From: Oscillatoria sp. HE19RPO
Lineage (GTDB): Bacteria > Cyanobacteriota > Cyanobacteriia > Cyanobacteriales > Laspinemataceae
Assembly (NCBI RefSeq): GCF_024220515.1
Contig: NZ_JAMXOT010000158.1
Location: 1 to 64,000, forward strand
Length of the DNA stretch: 64,000 nt
Direction: 5' to 3'
Position 1 is the stretch's first letter. The number at the start of each line of letters is the position of its first letter. Below, piece by piece: positions 1 through 9,185 of this stretch. The notes below the pieces were generated by a model. That model searched no databases, was not told where the DNA came from, and saw nothing but the letters and a program-made list of their open reading frames with translations. Made by a program: the position numbers and the translations under genes.

Positions 1-330
1 GTCACAAGAAACCTATTTTAAGTTTCAACCTCCATTCTGGTTTTTACAATGCACTCTACTGGTAGAACGATATGAGGTCCCTCCCCCAGAATAGAGGTCC
101 CGGTTTTAATGCGATCGCGTTACTCCTTCCCAGGGGATTCATACTAAAGGGAGAGGATGTAGCGAGAGATTGACGATATATTTTCTGTAGGTTCAAATTG
201 ATAGCAAAATTTTGAACCCGATTCCATTGGATCCATGATGCCGCCCTTTGGGGGTTAAAAACGGCTCATTCATCGATAGTTCAAGTTAGAGTGTTTTTAA
301 AGGATTAGATAGAGTTACGGAGCTAGAATC
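1..330. other. Intergenic, nothing recognised
   Basis: No open frame with a convincing start, RNA gene or clear hairpin terminator was seen. One HIP1-like GCGATCGC lies near 112. The only useful signal is at the right edge, where GGAG at 319-322 precedes the small ORF at 331. Confidence 0.5.
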
Positions 331-552
331 ATGGTAGATGAACTCGATAAAGAGCTGAGAAAGTGCCGAGCCTTCTTAAGTCTAGCCCTATGCCTGGTGT
401 TAGCAAATTTCGCTGTATCCTTCAAGTTTCCCGAGCTGCCGCAAACTAGCGATGAGCCATTGGAATCGGTTTTTTGTGAGAAAAGAGCGGTAGGATTTTT
501 TTCCACCGGCAACAGGCTCCTCGACCAATTTTGCTTGTCTGATGTCTCCTGA
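331..552 (+). CDS. Small hypothetical protein, possibly membrane-anchored
   Basis: A 73-residue frame begins with ATG eight bases after a GGAG ribosome-binding site. The first ten residues are charged and are followed by a hydrophobic stretch at about residues 15-30 (LALCLVLANFAVSF), so one membrane segment or a signal peptide is possible. The rest has no motif I recognise. It stands alone, about 800 bases from the next gene. An overlapping minus-strand frame of similar length exists, so coding status is uncertain. The ribosome-binding site and N-terminal hydrophobicity are the only support. Confidence 0.35.
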   Translation: MVDELDKELRKCRAFLSLALCLVLANFAVSFKFPELPQTSDEPLESVFCEKRAVGFFSTGNRLLDQFCLSDVS

Positions 553-1357
553 TAACTGAGTGAAAGTGGAGCCTGAGAGGCTCACCCACCATGCCATCCA
601 ACCCGCGTCAGCATCCATTGGGGGTTTGGGTGGCATGGCGATCGCGATGGTGGGTCCCAGCATTTTTTTGGGGTCTTAGCTACAAATTGGGGTGGGTGTC
701 CCCTCAGAACAGACCCGCTCTGGATTGACCGGAAGGACAAGGTGTTGTCTCTTCTCAAACGGGATTGAAGGTTTGATTTTATTATCCGCAGTTTCCTGAC
801 TCCGGTGGTGGGTTGGGAGGCATCAGTGCGGCTGATTCTGCCTGGGGTCTCATCCCAAATTGCATTGAATCCCTCAGAGATCCGGTGGCTCGTTTATCTA
901 TCTCCGGAGTGAGATCTGTTATCTATCTCATGTAGCGCCCCAGTTTTCTCCTTTAAAATGGCCGGTTACCTCCCAGAAAAAATAAGCAAATAAAATGTAA
1001 CCTTAGAAAGATGAATATTCTCTGGTTATTAGATAGGATTAGAGCATAAGTTACTCCAAGCCTGTTCCAGAATTCATGAGGTATCCCATGTTAATCATCT
1101 AAATAATTGACCCAACTACATAAAGTGTTGAATCCCGACCCTTTCAAGTGATTTTTTTTCTATCCCACACCCACCCTTTTTAGCTAGGCAATATTCTAAC
1201 CTTCAGGTAAAATTCATGGCGAAGGGATAAAAAATCCAGATAAAAAAGAAAAGGGCATTTTCATCACTGTGTTTCCAGATTTTTCCAAAATCCGTGGAAG
1301 TCTTCCACTCTTTTTTACCTTAATAAAAAAGTTGAAACAACCAAACAAAGAGGTTTT
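553..1357. other. Intergenic, nothing recognised
   Basis: About 800 bases without a credible gene. The sequence becomes AT-rich after about 950, as expected upstream of the gene at 1358. No tRNA-like fold, strong inverted repeat or transposase remnant was recognised. Confidence 0.5.
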
Positions 1358-1627
1358 ATGAGCGACTACAAAAATATTGACAAAAGACGAACAGCTAATC
1401 CCGGCGATCGCATTACAAATGAGAAAACCATTGAAGAGAAATCTAAACAACTGGCGGTAGATTCTCCCGATATTACTGGAGACCATATTCAGGTCCCGAC
1501 CTATTTTATCGTGGAAGATGAAGAAGGCCATCAGGAAGCACTTCATCATGTCAAAGATGCAGAAGAAATTTCTGATGTCATTCGACAAGCCCGAACTGAT
1601 GACGACGGAAATCGTCAGTGGTGGTAA
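1358..1627 (+). CDS. Small acidic hypothetical protein
   Basis: This 89-residue protein has a good AAGAGG ribosome-binding site just before its ATG. It is highly charged, with no membrane segment and no signal peptide. The N-terminal half is rich in Lys/Asp/Glu. The C-terminal half (about residues 47-89) looks folded, starts around VPTYFIVEDEEGH, and ends in a Trp pair. I do not recognise the family. A GC-rich hairpin lies about 105 bases after the stop. The minus-strand frame over the same region (1214-1636) lacks comparable start signals and was discarded. Confidence 0.55.
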   Translation: MSDYKNIDKRRTANPGDRITNEKTIEEKSKQLAVDSPDITGDHIQVPTYFIVEDEEGHQEALHHVKDAEEISDVIRQARTDDDGNRQWW

Positions 1628-1732
1628 AGCGATCATCTCTTAAGCCTTCGATCTTCCCAGTATCACTGATGAACGCCAGATGTACCTCAACGGTACCTCT
1701 GGTGAAATATCTAATCTAACTCAGGGAACTCT

Positions 1733-1756
1733 AATAGCCCGCGCAGGCGGGCTATT
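1733..1756 (+). terminator. GC-rich hairpin, possible terminator
   Basis: A perfect 10-bp stem (AATAGCCCGC with its complement) encloses a 4-base loop. It is followed by a purine-rich tract rather than a T run, so intrinsic termination is uncertain. The same hairpin core recurs at about 5528-5544, so it belongs to a dispersed repeat family and may act as a terminator only secondarily. Confidence 0.4.
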
Positions 1757-1951
1757 GAGAGAGGGTTTGGAGAGCAAACCCCTATATGAAAGAAACCCCG
1801 ATTTTTATTTATTAAATTTACCACCTTGTCAGGGTTGATATACTGCCCCAACTTCCGACATGAGGCGATAGGTAACTCCTAAATTAAAATGATGTAGGTT
1901 CCCTATCCAGGGTTCCTAAAGGGTTCCTAAATTCTGCCGCTGCATCTCTTG

Positions 1952-2347
1952 CTAATTCAGCACTTCTTCATTACTAGAATAGTCGGGACATTCCGTGGCT
2001 TCAGTACGCAGGACCTTATCCGGTTGCACCGCACATTTTAGGTAAGGATTATTTTTAAAATATTTACAATTTGTGCAGGGTAATTGACTTACTGTAGGTA
2101 AATTGGAGAGGCGACTCCGGACTGATTTCCAAAAATTAAAGTGCATGACAAACAGCACGACCCAGACCAGTGCAGCAAAGGAAAGCGGCACTAATAACAG
2201 GTCGCCGGTAGAAAAGCTTTGCTCGGGTCTCATCGGAGACTGGGAGGCTGGAATGTCAATCTGTTCTGAAGCATTTAACTCCAGAGGCTCTATTCGAGAT
2301 AGGGTGACGCGAGTTGTTGTGTCTTGATAGGTTGGAATTTGATTCAT
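1952..2347 (-). CDS. Hypothetical membrane protein with a Cys-rich tail
   Basis: The product is 131 residues starting from ATG at 2347. The first 50 residues are polar and probably disordered. One strong transmembrane helix covers about residues 50-71 (LLLVPLSFAALVWVVLFVMH). The C-terminal third carries four cysteines, including CTNCKYF and a later ECPDY, which could bind metal or form disulfides. No enzymatic motif is visible. I do not recognise a named family, although this layout (single helix plus a short Cys-rich tail) is common among conserved cyanobacterial hypotheticals. It is a single gene with no close neighbour. Confidence 0.6.
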   Translation of the reverse strand: MNQIPTYQDTTTRVTLSRIEPLELNASEQIDIPASQSPMRPEQSFSTGDLLLVPLSFAALVWVVLFVMHFNFWKSVRSRLSNLPTVSQLPCTNCKYFKNNPYLKCAVQPDKVLRTEATECPDYSSNEEVLN

Positions 2348-3192
2348 TTTTTTTTACTCTGGATGTTTAGGATGGTTTAGCCAAATATATTCGTCTTGAA
2401 ACCTTTAAGAAAAATTTTTCTAACCGCCAGTCGATGTCGAGGGATAGACTCTCCCGATTTAATCAGAAAAAGTCTAGCTACTTTCACTAATATGAGGTAC
2501 AGCAGCCGAATTTACTCTAACCCCTAAATTCTTCCCCTGACTCCCCTTGCTCTAAATAGTTTATGGCTTTAGTTTCCCGACCATTCGCTTTTTTGTCACC
2601 AACTCTTTCTCTGGGGTAATCCTTCCAGAAAACTGTGATGCTTAGGGAACGGGGAATTTAGGAGAATCCTTGATGGACTTCATCCAAACGAAAACGCGAT
2701 CGAGACTTAATAAATAAAGAAAGCGCCTTCAAAGGGTTAATCAAAATATAACTCAGGAACAAATCCAGCGATCTCTTTCTCTGGTTGGGTTTATCTCTTT
2801 CTCTCAATATACCCCTAGGCTGAAGTTGAGTTGTTAGCCGATCGCCGGATTTTTTTCTCAATTAAATGGATGAGATAATTTCCAGCTAGATTTCCTGAAC
2901 TCCCCTTAACTTGAGTTTGTTTCAAAGTGAAGCCAACGAGCAATTGGATACATGGACTGAGATCACCTTAACGTAGATTTCTCTAAGGGTTTGTAGGGAA
3001 TACCGGGAAAGTTCAGCACGATCGCAGGGGCAGTAATTTAGGGGTGACTTGGCCGGGGTACAGGGGGTCAACGGTCTCACCCCGTTGTATTTGCATAGTT
3101 TATCCCTAGGGTAAACGGCCCGAATCCCTCTAGGGATAGATTTAAAACCCGCCTTCGCAAGGGTAATGGGGTGGGGAGATTTTCCCCGGAAA
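2348..3192. other. Intergenic, nothing recognised
   Basis: About 845 bases separate two minus-strand genes. A 67-codon minus-strand frame at 2658-2861 has no ribosome-binding site or recognisable domain and is treated as chance. No RNA gene or repeat was identified. Confidence 0.45.
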
Positions 3193-4239
3193 TTAGGGGG
3201 CTAAAATGGCATCGAGTAATTTCTCTGGCCCGAAACGGACGGGATCCGTGCAGGGGAGTCCGGTTTCCGCTTCAATTTGCTGAATTGCTTCTCGGGAAGC
3301 CGCCTCATCTAAATCCCGAGAATTGAGGGCGATTGCTACCACCCGGGAGGGAGTCAAAGCCCCAGCAGCACTAGCGACCCCTTCATACAAGGCGATCGCC
3401 TCCGGCAATCCGGGAATCGGTACATGAGGATGGTTTTTAATGTGAGTTTGTCCCGCCCGATGCACCAGAACTAAGTGAGTCGGCTGACTGCCGCGCAACA
3501 AGGGTAAAGTCGCCGTAGAACCGGGATGAAACAAAGACCCCTGTCCCTCCACCAAAATCAAGTCAGAATCCGGTGGACATTCCATTACCGCTTGTTCCAC
3601 CGCCCCCGCAGCAAAGTCTACCCGCACCGCATCCAGGGCCACTCCTGCCCCAGCAATCATTAACCCCGCTTGACCCGTTGCCACAAATTGCGACTGCAAG
3701 CCGCGCTGTTTGGCGAGACGATGGATTTCCAAACAAGTAGACATTTTCCCGATCGCCATATCTGTCCCCACCGCCAACACCCGGGGACAAGTCAGTTGCC
3801 GCGCCTGTGCACTGCCGATTTTGAGTACCGTGGGCTCTTGGCGGACATCCCAAATCCACTGTCCCTCCCGTAACGGAAACGGCAGTTCTGGATGATGATT
3901 TAACGGGGTATGCAATCCATTCACAATAGATAATCCCGCAGAAACGGCGCGACGGAGTTCCGCAAACCACTCCGGAGGTAACGCACCCCCAGGCGGTGCA
4001 ATTCCGATCGCCAGCACATCCGGGTTCATAGCGAGGGCCGCCTCTACCGAGGCTACAATTGGCACATCTCGGGCAATGCCTGTGAGTTCAAGTAGCGATT
4101 GTCCCGCCGATTCCCCATCGATGACGGCGACAATATGGGCTTCGCTGTATCTCAACAAAGTTAACCCGGTTTTGCCAATCGAACCCAGAATCCCTTGATG
4201 TAGCAGAATGGCGACGCGATGATTAGCTGTTATACGCAC
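3193..4239 (-). CDS. DUF1611 / DgcN-like protein (probable D-glutamate N-acetyltransferase)
   Basis: The 348-residue protein matches the DUF1611 family. It has an N-terminal Rossmann-like half (about 1-150), then a P-loop-like motif GTDMAIGKMST at about 158-168 and a C-terminal nucleotide-binding-type half with ILVEGQGSLFHPG. Family members named DgcN N-acetylate D-glutamate in a D-amino-acid catabolic route described in marine Proteobacteria and haloarchaea, where DgcA then racemises N-acetyl-D-glutamate. The start is GTG at 4239, 17 bases inside the 3' end of the epimerase gene, so the two are translationally coupled. The family assignment is firm. The enzymatic role is inferred from the family and the pairing. 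Confidence 0.8.
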   Translation of the reverse strand: MRITANHRVAILLHQGILGSIGKTGLTLLRYSEAHIVAVIDGESAGQSLLELTGIARDVPIVASVEAALAMNPDVLAIGIAPPGGALPPEWFAELRRAVSAGLSIVNGLHTPLNHHPELPFPLREGQWIWDVRQEPTVLKIGSAQARQLTCPRVLAVGTDMAIGKMSTCLEIHRLAKQRGLQSQFVATGQAGLMIAGAGVALDAVRVDFAAGAVEQAVMECPPDSDLILVEGQGSLFHPGSTATLPLLRGSQPTHLVLVHRAGQTHIKNHPHVPIPGLPEAIALYEGVASAAGALTPSRVVAIALNSRDLDEAASREAIQQIEAETGLPCTDPVRFGPEKLLDAILAP

Positions 4240-5326
4240 GACGTTGTACTCCTAAACCCGGTAAATTATTGGGCAGCAAACGTCCTTCCTGGACGATCGC
4301 CCCGGTAAACGGATCGTCAATTAAATTCAGATGACTATCTAAATCCAGATAATCCGCTAAGGGTGAGAGGTGAGACAGGGCAGTATTCGCCACCACACTA
4401 TCGGAATAACACCCAAACATCACCTGCAATCCGCAGGCGTTGGCGGTGTGAATCATCCGCATTGCTTCTGTTAATCCCCCACATTTCATCAGTTTAATAT
4501 TAATTCCATGAATGCGATCGGCTAAGGGGATAATATCAGCCCGGGTAAAGCAGCTTTCATCCACAAAAATCGGTAACGGAGATTCCCGATAGAGATGCCG
4601 TAATTCCGCTTGTGCTGCCACCGGGAGGGGTTGTTCTAAATAGTTCACCCCCCGGGAGTTCAACCAGTGACTCATCGTGACTGCATCCTCCAGGGTCCAT
4701 CCGCCATTGGCATCAATGCTAAACTCGGAACCCGGTGGGGCTTCCTCTTGGACTGCCAAGAACATGGCGCGATCGGCAGCAATTCCCGCAGGACTGCCCA
4801 ATTTTACCTTTATCGCACAACCTTGGGTGGAGGGGACTGCCTCAGTTTCGGGACTGCCTGAGTCTAAATTAAACCAATGTCGAACCCGGGTTTTTGCAGC
4901 CTCTGGACTACTAATGCCAATGGTGAGGGAGGTGGGGACAATCCGACGGCGATCGAGTCCCCACAATTGCCATAACGGGAGTCCGACTTTTTTCCCTAAC
5001 CAATCCTGTAACGCGGTATCTAACCCCGCTTGGGCGGCAGAGGGAAAGTTACCCGCCTTTGTGAGAGTCATCAAGAATGCTTCTATTTCCTGGCGATCGA
5101 AAGGACTAAACCCCTCCAATTTCGGGGCAACATTCTGTAACGCCGCCACAATTTCCGAGGTCCTTTGAGGCGTCCCCCCAGCAGAAAAAGGCGATGCTTC
5201 CCCCCATCCGGTGATCCCTTCAGCTTCTACTTTAACTAAAACATTCGTACTTTCAGCCGTAGTTCCCCGACTAATCGTCAGGGCAAATCGTTTATGAACA
5301 GTAAAAGTTTCAATCTGAATTTTCAT
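4223..5326 (-). CDS. Enolase-superfamily epimerase (dipeptide epimerase / N-acetyl-D-Glu racemase type)
   Basis: The 367-residue protein shows the muconate-lactonising subgroup layout. An N-terminal capping domain (about 1-125) is followed by a barrel with KVKLG (catalytic K-x-K), three metal ligands in SIDANGGW, LEQP and VDES, and the second catalytic lysine in IKLMKCGG. Members interconvert stereocentres alpha to a carboxylate, typically L-Ala-D/L-Glu dipeptides (YcjG/YkfB). In operons with DUF1611 they can act on N-acetyl-D-glutamate (DgcA). All catalytic residues are present. It is the first gene of a two-gene operon overlapping the DgcN-like gene. Substrate choice between dipeptide and N-acetyl-glutamate cannot be settled from sequence alone. 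Confidence 0.87.
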   Translation of the reverse strand: MKIQIETFTVHKRFALTISRGTTAESTNVLVKVEAEGITGWGEASPFSAGGTPQRTSEIVAALQNVAPKLEGFSPFDRQEIEAFLMTLTKAGNFPSAAQAGLDTALQDWLGKKVGLPLWQLWGLDRRRIVPTSLTIGISSPEAAKTRVRHWFNLDSGSPETEAVPSTQGCAIKVKLGSPAGIAADRAMFLAVQEEAPPGSEFSIDANGGWTLEDAVTMSHWLNSRGVNYLEQPLPVAAQAELRHLYRESPLPIFVDESCFTRADIIPLADRIHGINIKLMKCGGLTEAMRMIHTANACGLQVMFGCYSDSVVANTALSHLSPLADYLDLDSHLNLIDDPFTGAIVQEGRLLPNNLPGLGVQRRAYNS

Positions 5327-5337
5327 AAGTTCAACGT

Positions 5338-6126
5338 CACAACGTCAGTCGTTCTCTTTCTATGTTTGTAGTAACGACTTCAGTCGTTCTCTTTCTATGT
5401 TTGTAGTAACGACTTCAGTCGTTTTCTTTCTATGTTTGTAGTAACGACTTCAGTCGTTCTCTTATGGGTATTCCAACAAATAAATCATCCTTGCTTTGAT
5501 GCGATCGCACCTAACAAGACTGTATTTAGCCCGCGCAGGCGGGCTTCGTCCTGTGAGCCTCCACCCTTTCCTAACGGAACGCTTCGCGAACAGGGTGCGG
5601 GGTTTTTGGATATTTTATTTTGTGGAGTTCCCTATCCAAGTTCGTAGGAACGACTTCAGTCGTTTCCGGATTAATCCAAACAACCCTCATCAAGTTTTAA
5701 CCCATCAAGTCCGGAAGTACAGTAGAGGTTAGAAACCGGGTTTCTTTACAGAATTTATAGCGATTAGCAACAAATCTGGGTCAGAAACCCGGTTTCTTGT
5801 CCCGGATAACGACTGAAGTCGGGACGTTGAACAAGAGAAGAGAACGACTGAAGTCGTTACTACTAACTCATACGGAATCCGGTTGTCAAAGGTCTGTAAA
5901 AACCTGCACCCTCAAGGGTGGGGCTATACGGACGAAGCGGTGCCTGCGCGGGCTAAAACCAAAAACCGACTTTTATCAACCGGATTTGGTATCAGATAAG
6001 AGAACGACTGAAGTCGTTACTACGAACTCAGATAAGAGAACGACTGAAGTCGTTACTACGAACTCAGATAAGAGAACGACTGAAGTCGTTACTACGAACA
6101 AAAGAAGAGAACGACTGAAGTCGTTA
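5338..6126. repeat. Repeat island: opposed arrays of a 16-base hairpin repeat
   Basis: The unit is AACGACTTCAGTCGTT, a 7-bp stem with a 2-base loop. The left array has copies at 5373, 5408 and 5443 (exact 35-base period, shared CTTTCTATGTTTGTAGT linker), a degenerate copy at 5341 and a single copy at 5649. The right array carries the complement at 5808 (partial), 5843, 6003, 6039, 6075 and 6110 (35-36 base period). The arrays are therefore inverted relative to each other. Between them lie other dispersed pieces: a GCCCGC hairpin near 5528 and paired GAAACCGGGTTTCTT-type palindromes near 5732-5797. Frames running through here are repeat translations, not genes. Confidence 0.9.
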
Positions 6127-6146
6127 CTACAAACATTTGGATGAAA

Positions 6147-6338
6147 TTACCGCAATCCTAACCAGGTAAAGAGGTCTTGATGGGTGAAGGCTTCGAGTAA
6201 GAGCAAGGCGAGAAAGGCTATCATGGCAACTCTGCCATTGATGCGTTCTGCATATTCAGTCCATCCAAAGGCCGGTTCAGGTTCGGCGGGTAAATCTTGA
6301 ACCGGGGGTTGAGTCGGGGTGATTTTTTGCTCAGTCAT
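6147..6338 (-). CDS. High-light-inducible protein (Hlip/CAB-like)
   Basis: This 63-residue protein has a proline-rich N-terminus and a single chlorophyll-binding helix with the CAB/ELIP/HLIP signature (ERINGRVAMIAF, residues about 31-42) continuing into LALLLLEAF. Such proteins sit in the thylakoid membrane, bind chlorophyll and carotenoid, and protect photosystems or chlorophyll-synthesis enzymes under excess light. The length is normal. The gene starts 5 bases after the sdhB-like stop on the same strand, without a clear ribosome-binding site of its own. Co-transcription and coupled translation are likely, which is an unusual pairing for an hli gene. Confidence 0.9.
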   Translation of the reverse strand: MTEQKITPTQPPVQDLPAEPEPAFGWTEYAERINGRVAMIAFLALLLLEAFTHQDLFTWLGLR

Positions 6339-6343
6339 CGGGG

Positions 6344-7450
6344 TTATTCTTTAGGAGCTTTTGAGGATTTAGATTCGAGTTCTTGAACGGATTCAATCAG
6401 CGATCGCACTTCTTTTGTGCCTTCGGACGGTTCAAAGGTTAAGGGCATTTTGCCCCGTTTAATCGATTGGAATCCCACCGGACCCAGGCTTAATAATCCT
6501 TTGATATCTCGGAAGAAATTACCGACGACCATCACGGCAAATTTACGTTCATCGATCCATCCGCCTTTTTTGACTAAATCAATTAAGACTTTGCGATGAC
6601 GGATGGAACGACTGGCTTGGTCATCGTTACGTTCGAGAATTTCGTCCTTAATTTTACCAATTTTATCCAGGGGTTCGACGCCCATTGGACAAACGGAATT
6701 ACAGTAAAAGCAGCGGGTGCAACTCCAGACTCCGGAGTTCGCTTGGTTATAGTTTTGTAAGCGGGATTCGGTTTGGTCGTCGCGATCGTCTTCCACCATG
6801 CGATAGGCTTTAGCGAGGGCATGGGGACCGACAAAGTTCGGATTGACTTCCACGGCGTTGCATTCAGAATAGCAGGCACCGCAGAGGATACAATTGCCGC
6901 TTTCCTCTAGGCGCGATCGCTCCTCTGGAGTTTGCAGAAATTCTCGTTCGGGAATTTTTCTGGCACTATTACTCACATAGGGATCAACGGCTTCGAGATT
7001 GTTCCAAAACCGCTGCATATCCACCACCAAATCTTTGACAACGGGCATATTTCCCATTGGCGCAATGGTAATTTCTGGAATGGCTCCCGGTGCAGTCGCC
7101 CTTGGGGGTGCGCCCGGTAAGGCATTGAGTGCCGCATTTTCGGTTTGTTCGCGATCGCGGGTGGCAGATTCGGTTTCGGTACTCTGTTCGGAGATTTGGT
7201 TCAATCGGGCCAGTTCAGCGCCGATATTCTCTTTACAGGCGAGGGCGGAACGGCCATTAATCCGCATTGAGCAACTGCCGCAGATGGTATTGCGGCAATT
7301 TTTACGAAAGGCGAGGGTTCCGTCTTGCTCCCATTTAATCCGATTCAGGCAATCGAGGATGGTATTCCCCGGTTCTACATCGAGTTGATAGGTCTGGATC
7401 CGAGGACCCGTATTTTGGCTTTGGCGAACGATTTTAAATAAAACTTGCAT
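6344..7450 (-). CDS. sdhB: Succinate dehydrogenase/fumarate reductase iron-sulfur subunit
   Basis: The protein joins membrane respiration to succinate oxidation. The N-terminal plant-type [2Fe-2S] domain shows CRNTICGSC and a later single Cys in ALACKEN. The C-terminal part has two clusters of cysteines, CILCGACYSEC and CTRCFYCNSVCP, for [4Fe-4S] and [3Fe-4S] centres. I start it at ATG 7450 (MQVLFKIVRQ, the usual family start). An in-frame extension reaches 7570 but has non-family sequence and no good ribosome-binding site. Compared with family norms it has a polar insertion between the two domains (about residues 88-145, Thr/Glu then Pro/Ala-rich). The hli gene follows directly. Confidence 0.9.
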   Translation of the reverse strand: MQVLFKIVRQSQNTGPRIQTYQLDVEPGNTILDCLNRIKWEQDGTLAFRKNCRNTICGSCSMRINGRSALACKENIGAELARLNQISEQSTETESATRDREQTENAALNALPGAPPRATAPGAIPEITIAPMGNMPVVKDLVVDMQRFWNNLEAVDPYVSNSARKIPEREFLQTPEERSRLEESGNCILCGACYSECNAVEVNPNFVGPHALAKAYRMVEDDRDDQTESRLQNYNQANSGVWSCTRCFYCNSVCPMGVEPLDKIGKIKDEILERNDDQASRSIRHRKVLIDLVKKGGWIDERKFAVMVVGNFFRDIKGLLSLGPVGFQSIKRGKMPLTFEPSEGTKEVRSLIESVQELESKSSKAPKE

Positions 7451-7606
7451 GATGGCTACCCAATCCCGTGGGGGAACTGCTTCGATTATATATTGTACGT
7501 TGATTTGCACAGGATCAGGAACGGTGATTTTTTCTCCCGGGGTCCTGGTGACGGGGATCAAGGGCGTCACGAGGGCAGCTATTGTGGTCCGGGGGAGGTA
7601 TCGGTG

Positions 7607-8947
7607 CTATTTCGGGGGTTTTTGGCGACATTGAATGGGTAGTCCGAGGGTAAAAGTGGTTCCCCTTCCGGGCAAACTCTGACAATCGAGGGTTCCCCCA
7701 TGTCCTTCTACGATAATTTGGTAAGAAATGGACAATCCTAATCCGGTGCCAGATCCAACTTCTTTCGTGGTAAAAAATGGGTCAAAGGCTTGTTGTTGTA
7801 ATTCTGGGGTCATTCCCGGACCATTGTCGGCGATGGAGATGGTGACGGTGTTTTCTGTGGGTTGTGCGCTGTTAATCCAGATGGTGGGGGAACGAGGTTG
7901 AGGACCGATCGCACCCTGATCATGGTGATTGGGGAGGGACTGGGGATGGCGAGAGGCTGACTCTAAAGCATCGATCGCATTGGTGAGCAGATTCATAAAG
8001 ACTTGATTGAGTTGAGCGGCATAGCACTGGACGAGGGGGAGTTTCGCATAGTTTTTGATGACGGTAATTCCAGGGCGATCGCCACTCGGTTCCAGGCGAT
8101 GTCCTAACATCATTAATGTGCTCTCCAATCCTTCATGGAGATCCACGGATTTGAGTTCTGCTTCATCCAGTCGAGAAAAATTCCGCAGAGATTCCACAAT
8201 GGTGCGGATCCGTTCGGCTCCCCCTTGCATGGAAAGGACCAATTTTGGGAAATCTTCAACTAGAAAGTCTAACTCTATTTCTTCTTCAAGTTCTTGAAGT
8301 TCCGGGGGAATAGAGCCTAACGCCTGACGATACTCGTAGAGCAACCCTAATAATTGCTTCACATAAGTTTTGACATAAATCAGATTGCCATAAATAAAAT
8401 TAACGGGATTGTTGATTTCGTGGCAAACTCCGGCCACCAGTTGGCCAAGGCTGACCATTTTTTCATTTTGAATAATCTGATGTTGGACCTGTTTCAGTTC
8501 GATTAACGTTTGTTCTAATACTCGGTTTTTATCCATCAGTTCCATTTGGAGCGATCGCAATTTTAATTGATGTTCCACCCGCACTAGAACTTCAGCTTCT
8601 TGAAAAGGTTTAGTAATATAATCATTTCCCCCGGCTTCAAAGGCTTTAATTTTATCAAAAACATCATCTAGCGCACTAATAAAAATAATCGGAACTTCCC
8701 GAGTATTGGGATTGGCCTTGAGCTTGGAACAGACCTGATACCCATTCATTTCGGGCATATTAATATCCAGCAAAATCAGGTGAGGTAAACTGAGTTCTAC
8801 AGCATTGAGTGCCAGATGAGGGGTGAGGGCTTTCCGAACCCGATACCCTTTTTTGGTGAGAATGATGGACAAAAGCCGGAGATTAGCTGGGGTATCGTCC
8901 ACAATCAGAATATCTGAAGATTCAGGGCCTGTGTTATTTTTCTTCAT
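7607..8947 (-). CDS. Receiver-domain histidine kinase
   Basis: The 446-residue soluble protein begins with a receiver domain (about 12-127: acidic pocket VDD, phospho-acceptor D61 in LLDINMP, Lys113 in TKPF). A coiled coil follows (about 130-165), then a histidine-kinase core with H176 in GVCHEINNP, an N-box NLLTNAIDAL and ATP-binding G-boxes DNGPGM and GTGLGLSIS. The layout fits a phosphorelay kinase that is itself switched by another kinase. No membrane segment is seen. It is the last of five signalling genes on this strand, about 240 bases after the diguanylate cyclase gene. Input and output partners are unknown. Confidence 0.9.
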   Translation of the reverse strand: MKKNNTGPESSDILIVDDTPANLRLLSIILTKKGYRVRKALTPHLALNAVELSLPHLILLDINMPEMNGYQVCSKLKANPNTREVPIIFISALDDVFDKIKAFEAGGNDYITKPFQEAEVLVRVEHQLKLRSLQMELMDKNRVLEQTLIELKQVQHQIIQNEKMVSLGQLVAGVCHEINNPVNFIYGNLIYVKTYVKQLLGLLYEYRQALGSIPPELQELEEEIELDFLVEDFPKLVLSMQGGAERIRTIVESLRNFSRLDEAELKSVDLHEGLESTLMMLGHRLEPSGDRPGITVIKNYAKLPLVQCYAAQLNQVFMNLLTNAIDALESASRHPQSLPNHHDQGAIGPQPRSPTIWINSAQPTENTVTISIADNGPGMTPELQQQAFDPFFTTKEVGSGTGLGLSISYQIIVEGHGGTLDCQSLPGRGTTFTLGLPIQCRQKPPK

Positions 8948-9185
8948 CAGATTATAAAGGACTGGGCAATCAATAAAATTTGAAAAGCTTGATGAATTTT
9001 AGTCTATCAAACTTTAAAGAGTTTGTCGAGGAGATTATGGCAAATCCTTAACCATTACAGGGGAGGATGGACAACAAGATTGATTGACCCCTCTTGGTAA
9101 GGAGCGCACAAACGGGATAGCACTGGGGATTAGGGTTTTTCTGAATTTCATAAAAATATGATAAAGTTACGGCATCTTTTGATGT

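Noticed and set aside
2658-2861. 67-codon minus-strand frame
   Set aside because: No start signal, no domain and strongly basic chance-like composition.
5341-6126. Possible CRISPR array
   Set aside because: Repeats are 16 bases, self-complementary, with near-identical linkers and both orientations; no variable spacers and no cas genes.
5797-6144. 115-codon plus-strand frame with a repeated RTTEVVTTNSDK peptide
   Set aside because: It is a direct translation of the 36-base hairpin repeats; no start signal or domain.
7451-7570. N-terminal extension of the SDH iron-sulfur subunit
   Set aside because: The family normally starts at MQVLFKI (7450); the extension has no homologous look or ribosome-binding site.
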